Assembly (NCBI RefSeq): GCF_900199215.1
Contig: NZ_FZQA01000001.1
Location: 62,001-126,000 of the forward strand
Direction of reading: 5' to 3'
Origin: Amphiplicatus metriothermophilus
GTDB lineage: Bacteria; Pseudomonadota; Alphaproteobacteria; Caulobacterales; Parvularculaceae
DNA: 64,000 nt
The translations under genes and the position numbers were made by a program. The notes beneath the pieces were generated by a model. It had not been told where the DNA came from, ran no database searches, and saw only the letters and a program-made list of their open reading frames with translations. The stretch's first letter is position 1, and each line of letters begins with the position of its first letter. Of the stretch, positions 16,470-26,006 are shown in pieces.

Positions 16470-16598
16470 TCCCGGATGCCGCGCAGCATGAAATGCTGGG
16501 CTGCTGATCCGGGACCGGGCGCGGGCGAAACTCGGCGCTCGCCGACGGCGATCCCGGGTCTGCATCGCATCATCGAAGATGCTGCCATGCGCCCGGGA
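16470..16598. repeat. two nested intergenic palindromic elements
   Basis: The 258-bp gap between mccB and the hydratase gene holds two similar hairpins. The first has outer arms TCCCGGAT (16470-16477) and ATCCGGGA (16507-16514) with an inner hairpin CAGCAT (16484-16489) / ATGCTG (16493-16498). The second has outer arms TCCCGGG (16552-16558) and CCCGGGA (16592-16598) with inner GCATC (16567-16571) / GATGC (16578-16582). The shared design suggests a dispersed intergenic repeat family. It could stabilise or attenuate mRNA inside the operon. Confidence 0.6.
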
Positions 16599-16658
16599 CG
16601 ACGAAACCCTCTAATCTCCGCTTCCCTTTCTCCATTCGCCATTCCCTGTCGCCTCGCC

Positions 16659-18263
16659 TTACATCCTGAACACGCCGAATTTCGTCGGCTCGATGGCTGC
16701 GTTCAAACTCGCCGAAATGCACAGACCCAGCACGTCGCGGGTCTGGACGGGATCGATGATCCCGTCGTCCCAGCCGCGCGCGGAGGAATAATAGGGCGAG
16801 CCCTGACGGTCGTAGTCGGCGCGGATCTTCGCCTTGAATGCCTCCTCATCCTCTTCTGACCAGGTCTCGCCTTCGCGCAGCCCCTCGCGCCGCACCGTGG
16901 CGAGCACGCTCGCGGCCTGCTCGCCGCCCATGACGGAGATGCGCGCGTTCGGCCACATGAACAGGAAGCGCGGCCCGTAGGCGCGCCCGCACATGCCGTA
17001 ATTGCCCGCCCCGTAGGAGCCGCCGACGATGACGGTGAATTTCGGCACGCGCGCCGTGGCGACCGCCGTGACGAGCTTCGCGCCGTCCTTGGCGATCCCG
17101 CCGGCCTCTGCGGCGCGGCCGACCATGAAGCCCGTGATGTTCTGCAGGAAGATCAACGGAATCCCGCGCTGGCAGCACAGCTCGATGAAATGCGCGCCCT
17201 TGAGCGCGCTTTCGGAAAAGAGAATCCCGTTGTTCGCGAGGATTCCGACGGGAAAGCCGTGGATGCGCGCGAAGCCCGTCGCCAGGGTCGCGCCGTAAAG
17301 CGGCTTGAACTCGTCGAAGCGGGACCCGTCGACCATGCGCGCGATGATCTCGCGCGCGTCATAGGGCTTGCGCCCGTCCTGCTCGACGATCCCGTAGATT
17401 TCCTCGGCGGGGTAAAGCGGGTCCTCCGGCGCGGCGGTCGCAAGCCGGCCGCGCTTTCGCCAGTTGAGGCGGGAGACGATGCGCCGCGCGAGGCCGAGCG
17501 CGTGGTCGTCGTCCTCGGCGAGATGATCGGCGACGCCGGACTCGCGCGCATGCACGTCGCCGCCGCCAAGCTCCTCGGCGGTCACGACCTCGCCGGTCGC
17601 TGCCTTGACGAGCGGCGGGCCGCCGAGAAAGATCGTGCCCTGCTTGCGCACGATGATCGCCTCGTCCGACATCGCCGGCACATAGGCGCCGCCCGCCGTG
17701 CAGGAGCCGTGCACGACCGCGATCTGCGGGATGCCGGCGGCGGAGAGATTGGCCTGGTTGTAGAAGATGCGGCCGAAATCGTCCTTGTCCGGAAAGACCT
17801 CGTCCTGCATGGGCAGGAAGGCCCCGCCCGATTCGACGAGATAGATGCAGGGCAGCCGGTTCTCGCCTGCGATCTCCTGCGCGCGCAGGTGCTTCTTGAC
17901 CGTCATCGGGTGATAGGTTCCGCCCTTCACCGTCGGGTCGTTGGCGACGATCATGCACTCCACGCCCTCGACGCGCCCGATGCCGGCGACGATCCCGGCG
18001 GCGTTCACGTCGCCCGAATACATCTGCCAAGCGGCGAAAGCCCCCAGCTCGAGAAAAGGCGCGCCGGGATCGACGAGCCGCTCGATGCGCTCGCGGGCGA
18101 GCAGCTTGCCGCGCGCCTTGTGGCGCTCGGCGTAGCGCGGCCCGCCGCCCTGCGCGACCTTCTCCGTATTGGCTTTGAGCTCCTCGACGAGCCGGCGCAT
18201 CGCCGCGGCGTTGGCGGCGAAGCCTTCCGACTGCGGGTCGATTCTGGACTGGATGACGGGCAT
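16659..18263 (-). CDS. mccB: 3-methylcrotonyl-CoA carboxylase beta (carboxyltransferase) subunit
   Basis: A 534-residue carboxyltransferase of the crotonase superfamily. Diagnostic stretches are [21 protein letters not shown] (near 64), [19 protein letters not shown] (near 145), a [14 protein letters not shown] acyl-CoA loop, and [25 protein letters not shown] plus [20 protein letters not shown] in the C-terminal half, all typical of MccB rather than PccB. The start at 18263 ([10 protein letters not shown]) is preceded by a GGGGGC purine run. It is first in the cluster, 258 bp before the hydratase gene, with hairpin repeats between. Confidence 0.93.
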   Translation of the reverse strand: MPVIQSRIDPQSEGFAANAAAMRRLVEELKANTEKVAQGGGPRYAERHKARGKLLARERIERLVDPGAPFLELGAFAAWQMYSGDVNAAGIVAGIGRVEGVECMIVANDPTVKGGTYHPMTVKKHLRAQEIAGENRLPCIYLVESGGAFLPMQDEVFPDKDDFGRIFYNQANLSAAGIPQIAVVHGSCTAGGAYVPAMSDEAIIVRKQGTIFLGGPPLVKAATGEVVTAEELGGGDVHARESGVADHLAEDDDHALGLARRIVSRLNWRKRGRLATAAPEDPLYPAEEIYGIVEQDGRKPYDAREIIARMVDGSRFDEFKPLYGATLATGFARIHGFPVGILANNGILFSESALKGAHFIELCCQRGIPLIFLQNITGFMVGRAAEAGGIAKDGAKLVTAVATARVPKFTVIVGGSYGAGNYGMCGRAYGPRFLFMWPNARISVMGGEQAASVLATVRREGLREGETWSEEDEEAFKAKIRADYDRQGSPYYSSARGWDDGIIDPVQTRDVLGLCISASLNAAIEPTKFGVFRM

Positions 18264-18394
18264 GGCCCCCTGGCGTTTCCTCTTGTTTGAGAAGGGTTTA
18301 ACAGAGGGGGCCGGGCAAGGGAACGGGGCGCGTGCGAGCCTGCGGCGCGTCATTCCGCGCCGCGCCGCGCCCGGGACGACGGCTCCGGCGCGCC

Positions 18395-18823
18395 TTAAAC
18401 GCCGATCTTCTCAAGCGCCTTTCTGAGCCCGTCCGGCAAGGGGACGGGCCGGCGCGCGCGCCGGTCCACATAGACATGAACGAAATGGCCCTGCGCCGCG
18501 GCTTCCTGCGCGCCCTCGGCGAAGATCGCCAGCTCGTAGCGCACGGAGGAGTTCCCGATCTTCGCGACGCGCAGGGCGCCTTCGAGCTTCTGGGGAAATT
18601 CGAGCGGGGCGAAATAGCGGCAGCCCGTCTCGACGACAAGGCCGATGACGGCGCCCTCATGGATGTCGAGCGCGCCCGAGGCGATCAGATATTCGTTCAC
18701 GATAGTGTCGAAAAGCCCGTAATGGACGACGTTGTTCAAATGGCCGTAAATGTCGTTGTCCGCCCAGCGGGTCTGAAGCGGCAGAAAATGTCTGTAATCT
18801 GATCGTTTCGCCCGTTCCGACAT
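18395..18823 (-). CDS. acyl-CoA thioesterase, 4HBT hotdog fold
   Basis: A 142-residue hotdog thioesterase. [20 protein letters not shown] (residues ~17-36) contains the Asp of the 4HBT active-site motif, and the long helix follows. The start ATG 18823 has GGGAGAG upstream. It hydrolyses acyl-CoA; chain preference is unknown. It lies 131 bp upstream of mccB on the same strand and may belong to the same transcription unit, releasing CoA from branched or medium-chain intermediates, though this link is only positional. Confidence 0.87.
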   Translation of the reverse strand: MSERAKRSDYRHFLPLQTRWADNDIYGHLNNVVHYGLFDTIVNEYLIASGALDIHEGAVIGLVVETGCRYFAPLEFPQKLEGALRVAKIGNSSVRYELAIFAEGAQEAAAQGHFVHVYVDRRARRPVPLPDGLRKALEKIGV

Positions 18824-18946
18824 CGAACTCTCCCGTCCTCGCATCGGCGAAAGCTATGTAGCCGCCTTTGCAGCGCGCGGCCAGAGCCCGGCGCAGCCGG
18901 GAAGGAGCGCGCCGGCCCCGATCCGGGCCCGGCGCCGGGGAGCTTC

Positions 18947-19357
18947 CTAGCGGAACATCTGCGCGCCGATCATCACGATCGCCGCCCAGGAGACGAGATA
19001 GACCGGCGTCCTGAGGAAAGGAACGCCGAGCGCATAGACGACGGCGTGGAGGACGCGCGCGAAGAAGAAGACCTGCGCCCAGGCGCCGATGACGACGCCC
19101 GCGACCCCGCCGGCGACATAGTCGGCCGCGATCACGACGGCGAGGAAGGCGGGCATGGTCTCGACCATGTTGAGATGGGCGCGCTTGGCGCGCTGGGCCC
19201 ATAGCGGCGGCTCCGGCTCGCGCGCCGGAAAGCCTTCCGGATAGTTTGTAATGAACTTCCACGGTCCCCACGCGAACACGCGCGCGAGAATATAGGGCGT
19301 CCACAGAAGAATGGTCAGAAGGCCGCTCAGGCCGACGTAAAAATAGGCGGTTTCCAT
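18947..19357 (-). CDS. MAPEG family membrane protein
   Basis: A 136-residue protein with four hydrophobic helices. Its MAPEG signature lies in the middle: RAKRAHLNMVETMPAFLAVV (residues ~57-76), with RVLHAVVYALGVPFLRTPVY following. MAPEG members are eicosanoid/glutathione-metabolising trimers in eukaryotes, but the bacterial short form is functionally undefined. It is monocistronic, with small gaps to both neighbours. Confidence 0.85.
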   Translation of the reverse strand: METAYFYVGLSGLLTILLWTPYILARVFAWGPWKFITNYPEGFPAREPEPPLWAQRAKRAHLNMVETMPAFLAVVIAADYVAGGVAGVVIGAWAQVFFFARVLHAVVYALGVPFLRTPVYLVSWAAIVMIGAQMFR

Positions 19358-19450
19358 TCGGCTCTCCGTCTGTTTCCGGAAATGAGAAGGACGCGCCGCG
19401 CCGGCGGGAAGAGGATGGCCGGCTTGCGGCGCGTCTCGCGGCGCGCGGGC

Positions 19451-19933
19451 CTAGAGTTCGCCCGCGGCCGTGCTTTTGATCTTCTTCCAGTTGGCGTCGG
19501 CTTTCGCGATCACGCCGTCCTTGTCCTTCTGATACATGCGGAATATCTCCTCGTTCAGAAAGACGTAAAGCCGACCCTTGTAGACATCCGCGAAGCGCGG
19601 ATCGCCGTCGAACTTCTTGCCGACGGAGACGCCGAAGGTGCAGAAGCCGCCATTCGCCGGGACATACGCCGCGGCGTTGCGCTTGAACTTCTCCATGTTC
19701 GCGCGCGAGTCGAAGTAATAGGCGACGTCTTCATGCACCGCCGTGTAAGCCGCCGTTCCTTCGATACGGTTGCCCAGCTCGACGAAAGCGACCGGGTCGA
19801 CGCCGTGCAGGCCGAGCGGCTTGCCGACGGCGGTCAGTCCTGGAACGACGTTCGCCTCGTCGGCGGCGAAGGCCGGCGAGGCGGCGAGAAGCGCGCCTAC
19901 GGAGAGCGCGGCGGCGAGGGTTTTCCTGATCAT
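19451..19933 (-). CDS. secreted YHS-domain protein
   Basis: A 160-residue protein with a clear Sec signal peptide MIRKTLAAALSVGALLAASPAFA cut after AFA. Residues ~40-95 form a YHS domain (LHGVDPVAFVELGNRIEGTAAYTAVHEDVAYYFDS...ANMEKFKRNAAAYVP), a small fold found with metal-transport or redox proteins. A lone Cys (GGFCTFG) is conserved in this secreted subfamily. A periplasmic location is likely; no partner genes are nearby to suggest the cargo. Confidence 0.85.
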   Translation of the reverse strand: MIRKTLAAALSVGALLAASPAFAADEANVVPGLTAVGKPLGLHGVDPVAFVELGNRIEGTAAYTAVHEDVAYYFDSRANMEKFKRNAAAYVPANGGFCTFGVSVGKKFDGDPRFADVYKGRLYVFLNEEIFRMYQKDKDGVIAKADANWKKIKSTAAGEL

Positions 19934-20179
19934 GACGATGGTCCTTTCTGTTTCGGAAAACGATGCGCCGAACTAAGGCGCGCACGGACGATGGATCAAT
20001 CGCCGGGCCCGAATGCGGAACGTTTCGCGCCTGCTTCCGGACGCCGGGCGAATTTCCGCGCGCGCTCTCGCGCCGCCGTGAACGGAAGATGGGGGCGCAA
20101 GCGCCGCGCCGTTCGCCCGGCCGGCGCGCGCCGCAACAATCGGGCGGCGCAGCGCCGGCGAAGATGCTATGAAAGGCGC

Positions 20180-20716
20180 ATGAGCGAGACCTCTTGCATG
20201 ACCTTCGAGACGGCGTTCGGCTGGTGCGGGCTCGCCTGGGGCCGGTCGGGCCTGCTCGCCGTCGCTTTTCCGCAGGACGCGCGCGCGGCGGTTCGCCGCC
20301 GGCTTGCGGCGCGCGCCCCCGGCGCGGCTGAGGACGCCGCCCCGCCCGCGCCGATCCGCCGGCTCGCCGGGGATATCGCCGCGCATCTCGGCGGCGATCT
20401 GCGCGCTTTGGCGGAGGTCGATCTCGACATGACGGGCCTGCCGGCTTTCGACCGTGCGGTTTACGGCGAAGCCCTCGCCATTCCGCCCGGCCGGACGCGG
20501 ACCTATGGCGAGATCGCCCGCGCGCTGGGCGACGTCGCGCCGGCGCGCCGCGTCGGCCAGGCCCTGGGGCGCAATCCCTTCCCGCTCGTCGTGCCGTGCC
20601 ACCGCGTCGTCGGCGCCGACGGGACGATGACCGGATTCTCCGCGCCCGGCGGCGCCGAAGCCAAACGCCGGCTCCTCAGACTCGAAGGCGCGCTCGCCCC
20701 GGAGCTTTTCGACTGA
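20180..20716 (+). CDS. methylated-DNA--protein-cysteine S-methyltransferase
   Basis: DNA repair alkyltransferase of 178 residues that removes methyl groups from O6-methylguanine by suicide transfer to Cys. The active site is FPLVVPCHRVVGADGTMTGF (near residues 135-154, Cys in PCHR). IPPGRTRTYGEIARALG and ARRVGQALGRNP are the DNA-binding helix and Asn hinge. There is no N-terminal Ada regulatory domain. GAAAGG precedes ATG 20180, and a TATGAA hexamer lies seven bases upstream, so transcripts may be nearly leaderless. Confidence 0.92.
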   Translation: MSETSCMTFETAFGWCGLAWGRSGLLAVAFPQDARAAVRRRLAARAPGAAEDAAPPAPIRRLAGDIAAHLGGDLRALAEVDLDMTGLPAFDRAVYGEALAIPPGRTRTYGEIARALGDVAPARRVGQALGRNPFPLVVPCHRVVGADGTMTGFSAPGGAEAKRRLLRLEGALAPELFD

Positions 20717-20739
20717 CCGTCAGGGGGGCCGCGGCGCGC

Positions 20740-21021
20740 TCAGCGCTTCGCCGGCAGGGCGGGCAGCTTGTCGCCGTCGAGCAGGCGCAGCCGGCCCTCG
20801 CACAGATGCTGCGCCACCGCGTCGACCGAAAGCGTGAAGGCGCGCGCATGGGCGCCGTCGGAGAAGAGGATTTCGCAAACGCTCAGGCGGACGATCTCGT
20901 ACTCGCCGGCGGGGGCGGCCGCGAGGCCGCAGCCGTTTGCGTAGAACACGCCGTCGCGGATCACGGCTCTGGTCGCTTGCGGCATGACGCTTCCCTGCGG
21001 CGCGCGGACGGCGCCCTTCAC
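20740..21021 (-). CDS. hypothetical protein
   Basis: Up to 93 residues (ATG 21021; ATG 20985 also in frame). I do not recognise it. The sequence reads as a small beta-rich protein: AVIRDGVFYANGCGLAAAPAGEYEIVRLSVCEILFSDGAHARAF, then LSVDAVAQHLCEGRLRLL. Codon composition is host-like. It is convergent with the alkyltransferase gene and divergent from mvaB with about 78 bp between, so it is a plausible small gene though unsupported by any known family. Confidence 0.5.
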   Translation of the reverse strand: MKGAVRAPQGSVMPQATRAVIRDGVFYANGCGLAAAPAGEYEIVRLSVCEILFSDGAHARAFTLSVDAVAQHLCEGRLRLLDGDKLPALPAKR

Positions 21022-21099
21022 GACCGGCGATGATAGCGCTCATTGGTTCTCAAATCGTTTGCGCCCGCCGAGGCCGCTTCTGCTATAGTCCGCCGCGTC

Positions 21100-22029
21100 A
21101 TGAGCGAACGCATCGTCATCGTCGAGGTCGGCCCGCGCGACGGGCTGCAGAACGAGAAGCAGTCCGTCGACGTCGAAACGAAGGTCGCGCTGATCGAGCG
21201 GCTCGCCGCGGCCGGCTGCCCGGTGGTCGAGGCCGGCGCCTTCGTCTCGCCGAAATGGACGCCGCAAATGGCGGCGAGCGACCAGGTGATGGCCCGGATG
21301 AAGCGGCGGGCGGGCGCGTCCTATCCCGCGCTCGTGCCCAACATGAAGGGCTACGAGGGCGCGCGCGCGGCGCGCGCCGATACGATCGCGGTCTTCGCCG
21401 CCGCGTCCGAGACATTCAGTCAGCGGAACATCAACTGCTCGATCGCGGAAAGTCTCGAGCGCTTCCGCCCCGTCATGGAGGCCGCCCGCGCCGACGGGAT
21501 CCGCGTGCGCGGCTATGTCTCCTGCGTTCTCGGCTGCCCTTATGAGGGAAAAGTCCCCCTAGCCGCCGTGGTCAAGGTCGCCAAGGCGCTTTACGACATG
21601 GGCTGTTATGAGATTTCGCTGGGCGACACGATCGGGGTCGGAACCGCGGGCGAGGCGCGCGCGATGATCCGCGCCGTCGCCGGCGAGATTCCGGTCGCGG
21701 CGCTCGCCGGGCATTATCACGACACCTACGGCCAGGCGCTCGCCAATATCTGGGCCTCCATCGAAGAAGGCGCGCGCGTGTTCGATTCCTCCGTGTCCGG
21801 CCTCGGCGGCTGTCCCTACGCGCCGGGCGCGGCGGGCAATGTCGCCACCGAGGACGTCGCCTACATGCTCGCCGGCTCCGGCTTCGAGACCGGAATCGAC
21901 CTCGACGCCCTCGTCGAGACGAGCCTTTGGATCTCGCGCGCGCTCGGCCGCGCGCCGGGCTCGAAGGTCGCGCGGGCGCTGGCTGCAAAATGCGCGCGCG
22001 ACGATGCAACGGAACGATCCGCATCCTGA
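21100..22029 (+). CDS. mvaB: hydroxymethylglutaryl-CoA lyase
   Basis: A 309-residue TIM-barrel lyase that splits HMG-CoA into acetoacetate and acetyl-CoA, the last step of leucine degradation. It opens with IVEVGPRDGLQNEKQSV, has LGCPYEGKVPL near residue 150 and the metal-binding GHYHDTYGQALAN near 207. The active-site Cys is in VSGLGGCPYAPGAAGN near 235. The start is ATG 21100; the TATAGT hexamer at 21084-21089 is only ten bases before it, so translation may be leaderless. It is apart from the mcc cluster but completes the pathway. Confidence 0.93.
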   Translation: MSERIVIVEVGPRDGLQNEKQSVDVETKVALIERLAAAGCPVVEAGAFVSPKWTPQMAASDQVMARMKRRAGASYPALVPNMKGYEGARAARADTIAVFAAASETFSQRNINCSIAESLERFRPVMEAARADGIRVRGYVSCVLGCPYEGKVPLAAVVKVAKALYDMGCYEISLGDTIGVGTAGEARAMIRAVAGEIPVAALAGHYHDTYGQALANIWASIEEGARVFDSSVSGLGGCPYAPGAAGNVATEDVAYMLAGSGFETGIDLDALVETSLWISRALGRAPGSKVARALAAKCARDDATERSAS

Positions 22030-22036
22030 AAAGAGA

Positions 22037-22060
22037 ACAGGCGGTCCGAAGACCGCCTGT
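22037..22060 (-). terminator. intrinsic terminator for TonB receptor 1
   Basis: Perfect 10-bp arms ACAGGCGGTC (22037-22046) and GACCGCCTGT (22051-22060) with a 4-base loop. Read on the minus strand the hairpin is followed by TTCTCTTTTC, so it terminates the receptor gene; it also lies just after mvaB on the plus strand. Confidence 0.7.
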
Positions 22061-22103
22061 CCCGCCCCCTCCGGCGTTCGCCGCCGTTATGCAAGCGCGC
22101 TCA

Positions 22104-25070
22104 TCAGAACGTCATGCCCACGCCGAAGCCCCAGCGGCGCGGCTCGAGGATGAACAGGTTCTTGCTTGTGCCCGAGCTCTGGTCGCCGCGATAGATGCCG
22201 GTGACCGCGTCGTTGTCGGTCACGTTCTGCATGAAGAACCGCACATGCCAGTTTCCGTCCGTGGGCGCGAAACGAAGCTGCGCGTTGAGATAGGCGTAGC
22301 CGTCGACGCGGTCCTGCTCGGTGTTGAACAGGGTCGTGTACATCTCCGACTGGTAATAGGCGTCGACGCGCGGGGTCAGCGTGTAGCGCCCGCCGCTCAC
22401 CGGAATGTCGTACTGCACGCCGCCGGCGATCTTGAACTCCGGCGCGCCGAGCAGCTTGTTGCCTTCAAGGTCCTGCTCGATCCCGCCGACGACGGCGTAG
22501 GACCCGCCGGTGAGCGCGTTGATCGTGGCGATGTTGCCTTCCAGCGAGGAGCAGACCGAGAAGGGCGACGCGATCAGCCCGTCGAGCGCCGGCACGCCGG
22601 TCGGCGTTCCGCCGTTCGCCAGCAGCAGCGGGCCGTCGCCGGCGCCGCGGGTGACGACGCAGTTCGAGCCGGCGATGATGTCGGCGACGAGCTCGACGTC
22701 CGTGCGGCCGGCCGTGGGATTATGCGGATCGAAAGCCGAGAACTCGCCCACCTCGGTGTTGAGATAGGACGCGTTCATGTTGAACGTCAGCGCGTCGATC
22801 GGGCGCCAGACGAACTCGCCCTCGAGGCCCCAGATCGTCGCGTCGACATTGTCGTTGATCGACGTGCGCGAGACGATCCGCGACACCTGCAGGCCGGAAT
22901 AGTCGTAATAGAAGCCGGTCAGGTTCGCCATCAGGCGCCCGTTCGCCAGGGTCGACTTCACGCCCGCTTCATAGGCGTTGATGACCTCCGGCTCGAAGGT
23001 CAGCGACACGCCCGGAACCAGCGTGCGCGGGTTGAACCCGCCGGGCTTGAAGCCGCGCGTCCAGGACGCGTAGAACTGCGCATTGTCCGTAGGCGTCCAT
23101 TGCAGCACGGCGCGGCCGGTGGTCGAGTCGAAATCGTCCTCGATGACCCGGAAGTCGTTGACCGCGCCCGGCGTGCCTTCATTGAGCTCGTCGGCGTCGA
23201 GCAGATCGCGCACCGACGGCGTGCCGAGCGGCACGACGGGCGGAACGCCCGCCGGCAGCGTTCCGCTGATGAGCGCGATGAAGGAGTCCAGCAGGTCGCC
23301 CCTGTCGCGCAGGCCCTTGGTGTCCCAATTGTGGCGGACGCCGCCGGTCAGCTTCAGCGTGTCGGTGATGTCGAAATAGACTTCGCCGAAGACGGACGTC
23401 GAATCGAGGAAGTTGTCGTCGGTGTCGTTGAAGAAATAGGGCTTGTAGAAACCGAACCCTTGCGCGGCCGCCGCCGCGCTCGCCGCAGCCGCCGCGGCCG
23501 CCGCGTCGGCCGGCGATCCGCCGCTGGCGAGCACCGCCGCCGCCGCCGCATCGGCCGCTCCGCCCATCGCCGTCAGCGTGCCGCCGACGAGAGCGAGATA
23601 GTCGAGGCTCGTCGAGGCCACGGCGTAGTCGGCGAAGCCGTTCGATTCGATGCGGTTCGCGCCGATCAGGAAGTTCAGCGGCCCGTCGAAATCGGTGTTC
23701 ACGATGCCTTCCACCGACCAGTAGTCGCTCTCGCCGATCGACAGGTCGATCGCCTGATAGCGGTTCGAGCGCGACTGCACATGGCCGCCGATGACGCCGA
23801 CGAGGCCGTTATTGGGGCCTTCGATGCCGAGGTCGAAATCGGAGACCGGGAACATGCCGTCGGAGTAAAGCGCGAACACGCCGGGCATGGTCGCCAGCGC
23901 CGCGGGAACCGTCAGCTCGGGCCCCACGCCGCCGTCGAAATCCGTCCGCGTGGCGATCTTCGAATTGCCCCAGCCGGCGTTGATCTTCACCGAGAAATTC
24001 TCGAAGTCGTGCTTGGCGTTGAGAAGGAACACCGTCTCCTCGGCGTCGTATTTCGGCGTGGTGTCCATCGCCACCTGGCGCAGGCCGTCGGGCTGCGGCT
24101 CGCCCGCGACCGGGCCGCCGGCGAGCGAGAACAGGCCGAACGGCGCCGTCGACGGGCCGAAGATCAGCCCGAAGGTCTCCGCCGAAACGTTCGAGGCGAT
24201 GGTGCCGCGCAGATCGACGCCGTCGAAACGGCGCGGCCCGTTCGGATCGCAGCCGAGCAGCGGCTGCAGCGGGCCGGCGTTGCAGGACTGCTTCTGCCAG
24301 CGCGCGCGATTGTCCTCCTCGCGCATGTAGCTCGCCGTGAAGTCGATCGTCGTGTCGTCGGTGGCGAGCCAGCGCGCCGAACCGCGCAGGGCGTAGATGT
24401 CGCGGTCGTCGATGTCCTCGCCGGTCCACACGTTCTCGGTGTAGCCGTCGCGCTGGATGGTCGTGCCGGCCAGGCGCACCGCGAGCGTGTCGGCGAGCGG
24501 CACGTTGACCGCGCCGTGCACCTTCACCGAGTCGTAATTGCCGTATTCGGCGTCGACATAGCCTTCCACCTGATCGGGGTTGGCCTTGGCGGTGATGACG
24601 TTCATCACCCCGCCGGTGGCGTTGCGGCCGAACAGCGTGCCCTGCGGCCCGCGCAGGATCTCGATCCGCTCGATGTCGAAGAACTCGGTCTCGAACAGGC
24701 GCGGAGAGCTGATGAACACGTCGTTGACATGCACCGAGACGGCGTTCTCAGAGCTCGCCGCGACGAGGAAGTTGCCGATCCCGCGGATGGAGACCGCCGA
24801 ATTGGTGAACTGGGTGCGGGAGAACTGGAAGTTCGGGATGTTGAACTGGATGTCCTGGAAGCTCTCCATCTGACGGTCCTGGAGCTCGGCCCCGTCGAAG
24901 GCCGACACCGCGATCGGCACGTCCTGGAGAGACTGTTCGGTGCGCTGCGAGGTCACGACGATTTCGTCGCGAATCGACTGCGCCATGGCGCCGCCGGCGG
25001 CGAGCGCGCCGAGCGCGACGCCCGACAGAAGACGGCCGGCGACCGAAACGAGTCCGCAAGTCTGTTTCAT
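22104..25070 (-). CDS. TonB-dependent outer-membrane receptor 1
   Basis: A 988-residue TonB-dependent receptor. Residues 1-30 are a signal peptide ending GGAMAQ, followed by a TonB-box-like DEIVVTSQR. The plug has DVPIAVSAFDGAEL, RGIGNFLVA and IEILRGPQGTLFGRNATGG. A 22-stranded barrel ends with a terminal Phe (GVGMTF). The start is ATG 25070 with GGGGTGG upstream; an in-frame ATG at 25301 is too far upstream. Ligand is unknown; the plug resembles receptors for large organic compounds rather than classical siderophore ones. Residues ~501-536 are an odd Ala-rich insert in the barrel. Confidence 0.92.
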   Translation of the reverse strand: MKQTCGLVSVAGRLLSGVALGALAAGGAMAQSIRDEIVVTSQRTEQSLQDVPIAVSAFDGAELQDRQMESFQDIQFNIPNFQFSRTQFTNSAVSIRGIGNFLVAASSENAVSVHVNDVFISSPRLFETEFFDIERIEILRGPQGTLFGRNATGGVMNVITAKANPDQVEGYVDAEYGNYDSVKVHGAVNVPLADTLAVRLAGTTIQRDGYTENVWTGEDIDDRDIYALRGSARWLATDDTTIDFTASYMREEDNRARWQKQSCNAGPLQPLLGCDPNGPRRFDGVDLRGTIASNVSAETFGLIFGPSTAPFGLFSLAGGPVAGEPQPDGLRQVAMDTTPKYDAEETVFLLNAKHDFENFSVKINAGWGNSKIATRTDFDGGVGPELTVPAALATMPGVFALYSDGMFPVSDFDLGIEGPNNGLVGVIGGHVQSRSNRYQAIDLSIGESDYWSVEGIVNTDFDGPLNFLIGANRIESNGFADYAVASTSLDYLALVGGTLTAMGGAADAAAAAVLASGGSPADAAAAAAAASAAAAAQGFGFYKPYFFNDTDDNFLDSTSVFGEVYFDITDTLKLTGGVRHNWDTKGLRDRGDLLDSFIALISGTLPAGVPPVVPLGTPSVRDLLDADELNEGTPGAVNDFRVIEDDFDSTTGRAVLQWTPTDNAQFYASWTRGFKPGGFNPRTLVPGVSLTFEPEVINAYEAGVKSTLANGRLMANLTGFYYDYSGLQVSRIVSRTSINDNVDATIWGLEGEFVWRPIDALTFNMNASYLNTEVGEFSAFDPHNPTAGRTDVELVADIIAGSNCVVTRGAGDGPLLLANGGTPTGVPALDGLIASPFSVCSSLEGNIATINALTGGSYAVVGGIEQDLEGNKLLGAPEFKIAGGVQYDIPVSGGRYTLTPRVDAYYQSEMYTTLFNTEQDRVDGYAYLNAQLRFAPTDGNWHVRFFMQNVTDNDAVTGIYRGDQSSGTSKNLFILEPRRWGFGVGMTF

Positions 25071-25558
25071 GGATCCACCCCTTGTTTGCCGCCCCTTTGC
25101 GCTGCGGGGCGCCTGGTCGGCCGATGTCGTTGCGCGCATCCGCCCTCGCTCAATCATTCGCGCGTCTACACCGTGCAGTCCAGCGAGGGCTTCAGTCGAA
25201 AAAGACGGCGACCCGGAAGCCGTTACAATTTTACAACAATCGCGCGGCGCCAGGCGCGCCGGTTTGAGCGTTGTGCGTCGCAGCATCGCGGCTCTTTCCA
25301 CAATCTCGTCTTTTGAGGCTACGGCGAAGCCCTTAACGGGCGATTAACCATGGATTCCATCGGTTACGGATTAATGACGCCCGCGAGCGAGCGGCGACCG
25401 ACTCCCGCCCCGCTTGGCGAAAGTCATGCGCGCCGGGAGCGCCCGGAAAATCGCGCGCGGAGACCGTCCGTGCGCGCCTCTTCTCCCTTCGGCAGGCCGC
25501 GCCCGCGGGACCGGAGAGCGCCGAACTCCCGAATGGCGAGCGCCAAACCAATTGACTT
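25071..25558. other. non-coding stretch upstream of TonB receptor 1
   Basis: About 490 bp with no gene I can support on either strand. It should contain the receptor 1 promoter (AT-richer patch ACAATTTTACAACAATCG near 25225-25243). Remaining short open frames have Arg/Pro-rich translations typical of chance frames in high-GC DNA. It ends at the left island repeat. Confidence 0.5.
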
Positions 25559-25576
25559 TATTAGCGAATGGCGCGC
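25559..25576. repeat. left attachment-site repeat (attL-like)
   Basis: TATTAGCGAATGGCGCGC, identical over 18 bp to 30153-30170, where it covers the CCA end of tRNA-Arg and ten bases beyond. The match breaks on both sides, defining an exact direct repeat about 4.6 kb apart. This is the expected scar of site-specific integration at a tRNA 3' end. Confidence 0.75.
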
Positions 25577-26006
25577 GGCGGGCGGCGAAACCGCGAACTG
25601 GAGACTTATTATATCTTATTGATTTTGCTCGACAAAATCTTCGAACCACCTTGGCGATACAGTTCAGGGCGACGCGCGCGCACAGGCGAGGCTTTCAGCC
25701 GCGGCGTCGCAGCCATGACGGCGATTCCGCCTCACGCGACGCTCTTGCCGCCGCCAGCCATTTGAATCGATTTATCTTTTTTGGTTTGGAGGAGCGCTTT
25801 CCCTCATGAGAAGGGAGCCCCGGCTCACGGACGCGCCTTGCGGCGATAATTCGAAGAAGCAGCCGCCGCACAGCTTTGCGGCGGAGCCCCTCGCGCCGGG
25901 CGCGGAGCCAGCCTGTCGCAGACCTTCATCGACGATCAGAGCGTCAACACGGCCGAGGCCGACGAGCTGCGCGGCGCGCAAGCCTTATGAAGTTCGAAGC
26001 CGACTC
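25577..26006. other. island left end without an intact gene
   Basis: No complete gene. The plus frame ending at 25984 encodes a start-less ~50-residue tail, ...SLSQTFIDDQSVNTAEADEL and then RGAQAL, whose residue mix looks more protein-like than its neighbours and could be the end of a deleted gene. I cannot name the family. The rest is AT-richer DNA (25600-25640, 25765-25800). Confidence 0.4.

Noticed and set aside
19382-20716. 444-codon version of the alkyltransferase
   Set aside because: The upstream part is Arg-rich chance frame running opposite the YHS gene; the family starts at 20180.
21927-25316. 1129-codon plus-strand frame opposite TonB receptor 1
   Set aside because: Antisense of an intact receptor with signal peptide, plug and barrel; no recognisable protein features.
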